From an uncultured Bacteroidales bacterium (GTDB lineage Bacteria; Bacteroidota; Bacteroidia; Bacteroidales; UBA932): DNA of 64,000 bases. The stretch is taken from assembly GCA_934695325.1 (NCBI GenBank), contig CAKUVD010000008.1, positions 1 to 64,000 on the forward strand, read 5' to 3'. Under the pieces are notes generated by a model that had not been told where the DNA came from, ran no database searches, and was given only the letters and a program-made list of their open reading frames with translations. This document shows positions 63,763 through 64,000 of the stretch, one piece after another (position 1 is the first letter of the stretch; every line of letters begins with the position of its first letter). Both the position numbers and the translations under genes were made by a program.

Positions 63763-64000
63763 ATGGGAGAATATCTTAAACGCTATATAGAGAAAGAGAT
63801 CGAGCGAAAGCTGAAATCTTCAGGAGTTGTGCTTGTGAGCGGCCCTAAATTCTGCGGGAAAACTACGACATCCTCACTCTTCGCGAAGAGCCAGATTAAG
63901 CTTAATACATATCAATCTATATCTATTGCGAGATTGGAGCCGCGTAATGTGCTGAAAGGTTCACAGCCGAGGCTTATAGATGAATGGCAGACGGTTCCTG
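63763..64000 (+). CDS. AAA_14 / DUF4143-type ATPase, N-terminal part (cut by window edge)
   Basis: 79 codons are open to the edge. It begins MGEYLKRYIEKEIERKL. Walker A is VSGPKFCGKTTTSSLF (about 24-39) and Walker B is RLIDEWQTVP at about 70-79, where DEW replaces the more common DEV/DEF. This is the second member of the family in the window after 17240. Both are stand-alone and have short repeats just upstream. Confidence 0.85.
   Translation, partial: MGEYLKRYIEKEIERKLKSSGVVLVSGPKFCGKTTTSSLFAKSQIKLNTYQSISIARLEPRNVLKGSQPRLIDEWQTVP

Overview
The window looks like chromosomal DNA of a Bacteroidales bacterium (phylum Bacteroidota), with GC a little above 50 % by eye. Evidence: SusC/RagA and Oar-type TonB-dependent receptors, many short lipoproteins with BACON-like domains, GH92/GH130 enzymes, a TPR regulator of a Bacteroidales type, and at least a dozen promoters with the Bacteroidota -7 box TAnnTTTG, mostly TATCTTTG. 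I found no tRNA, rRNA, CRISPR array, insertion sequence or phage gene. The genus cannot be fixed from the sequence.

Layout. 1-949 is the 5' end of a SusC-like receptor. 1.1-7.7 kb holds a secreted Ntn-hydrolase (bile-salt/penicillin-V acylase family) and a shikimate block: aroB, a fused aroD-aroA, and aroC, with an ATPase pseudogene between aroB and aroDA. 7.9-20.1 kb holds Fe-S assembly genes. sufB, with a pnuC-type transporter behind it, is separated from sufC-sufD by a nine-gene thiamin operon on the other strand (methyltransferase, tenA, thiD, thiS, thiE, thiG, thiH, thiF, second thiE-like), which is headed by a TPP riboswitch, and by a lone DUF4143 ATPase. 20.4-27.6 kb is housekeeping: an RNA-methyltransferase-like gene, menaquinone methyltransferase, pgk, miaA, smpB, and metK behind a SAM-I-clan riboswitch and terminator.

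27.8-43.6 kb is the most distinctive part. An Oar-like receptor, two large surface lipoproteins with BACON and OB-fold-like domains, a DNA/RNA non-specific endonuclease lipoprotein, a secreted EEP-family nuclease, a second TonB-dependent receptor, a DUF5689 (OB-fold) lipoprotein and an M3 peptidase all face the same way. I read it as a possible system for capturing, cutting and importing extracellular nucleic acid. The two nucleases make this more than a generic receptor cluster, but the substrate is inference.

43.6-51.4 kb (minus strand) is a compact mannoside operon: GH130 phosphorylase, two GH92 alpha-mannosidases, a ROK kinase and mannose-6-phosphate isomerase, which fits breakdown of N-glycan mannose. 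Then come mdh, two related repeat-containing lipoproteins, a candidate small RNA, a TPR/helix-turn-helix regulator, and an aspartate-family block (metX, fused aspartokinase-homoserine dehydrogenase, asd). The window ends in a second DUF4143-type ATPase preceded by a 23-bp tandem repeat.

Across the whole window, CATG is almost absent and the word GTCAATG/CATTGAC is strongly over-represented on both strands and in several reading frames. Several housekeeping enzymes (AroB, AroD, AroC, MiaA, MenG, the RNA methyltransferase) carry extra hydrophilic loops, and in at least two of these loops the over-represented word, or its GACAATG variant, occurs as an inverted pair. A dispersed intergenic repeat near GAAATTTAAACAGNTTCTTA recurs beside several gene starts. 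All counts were made by eye and are approximate.
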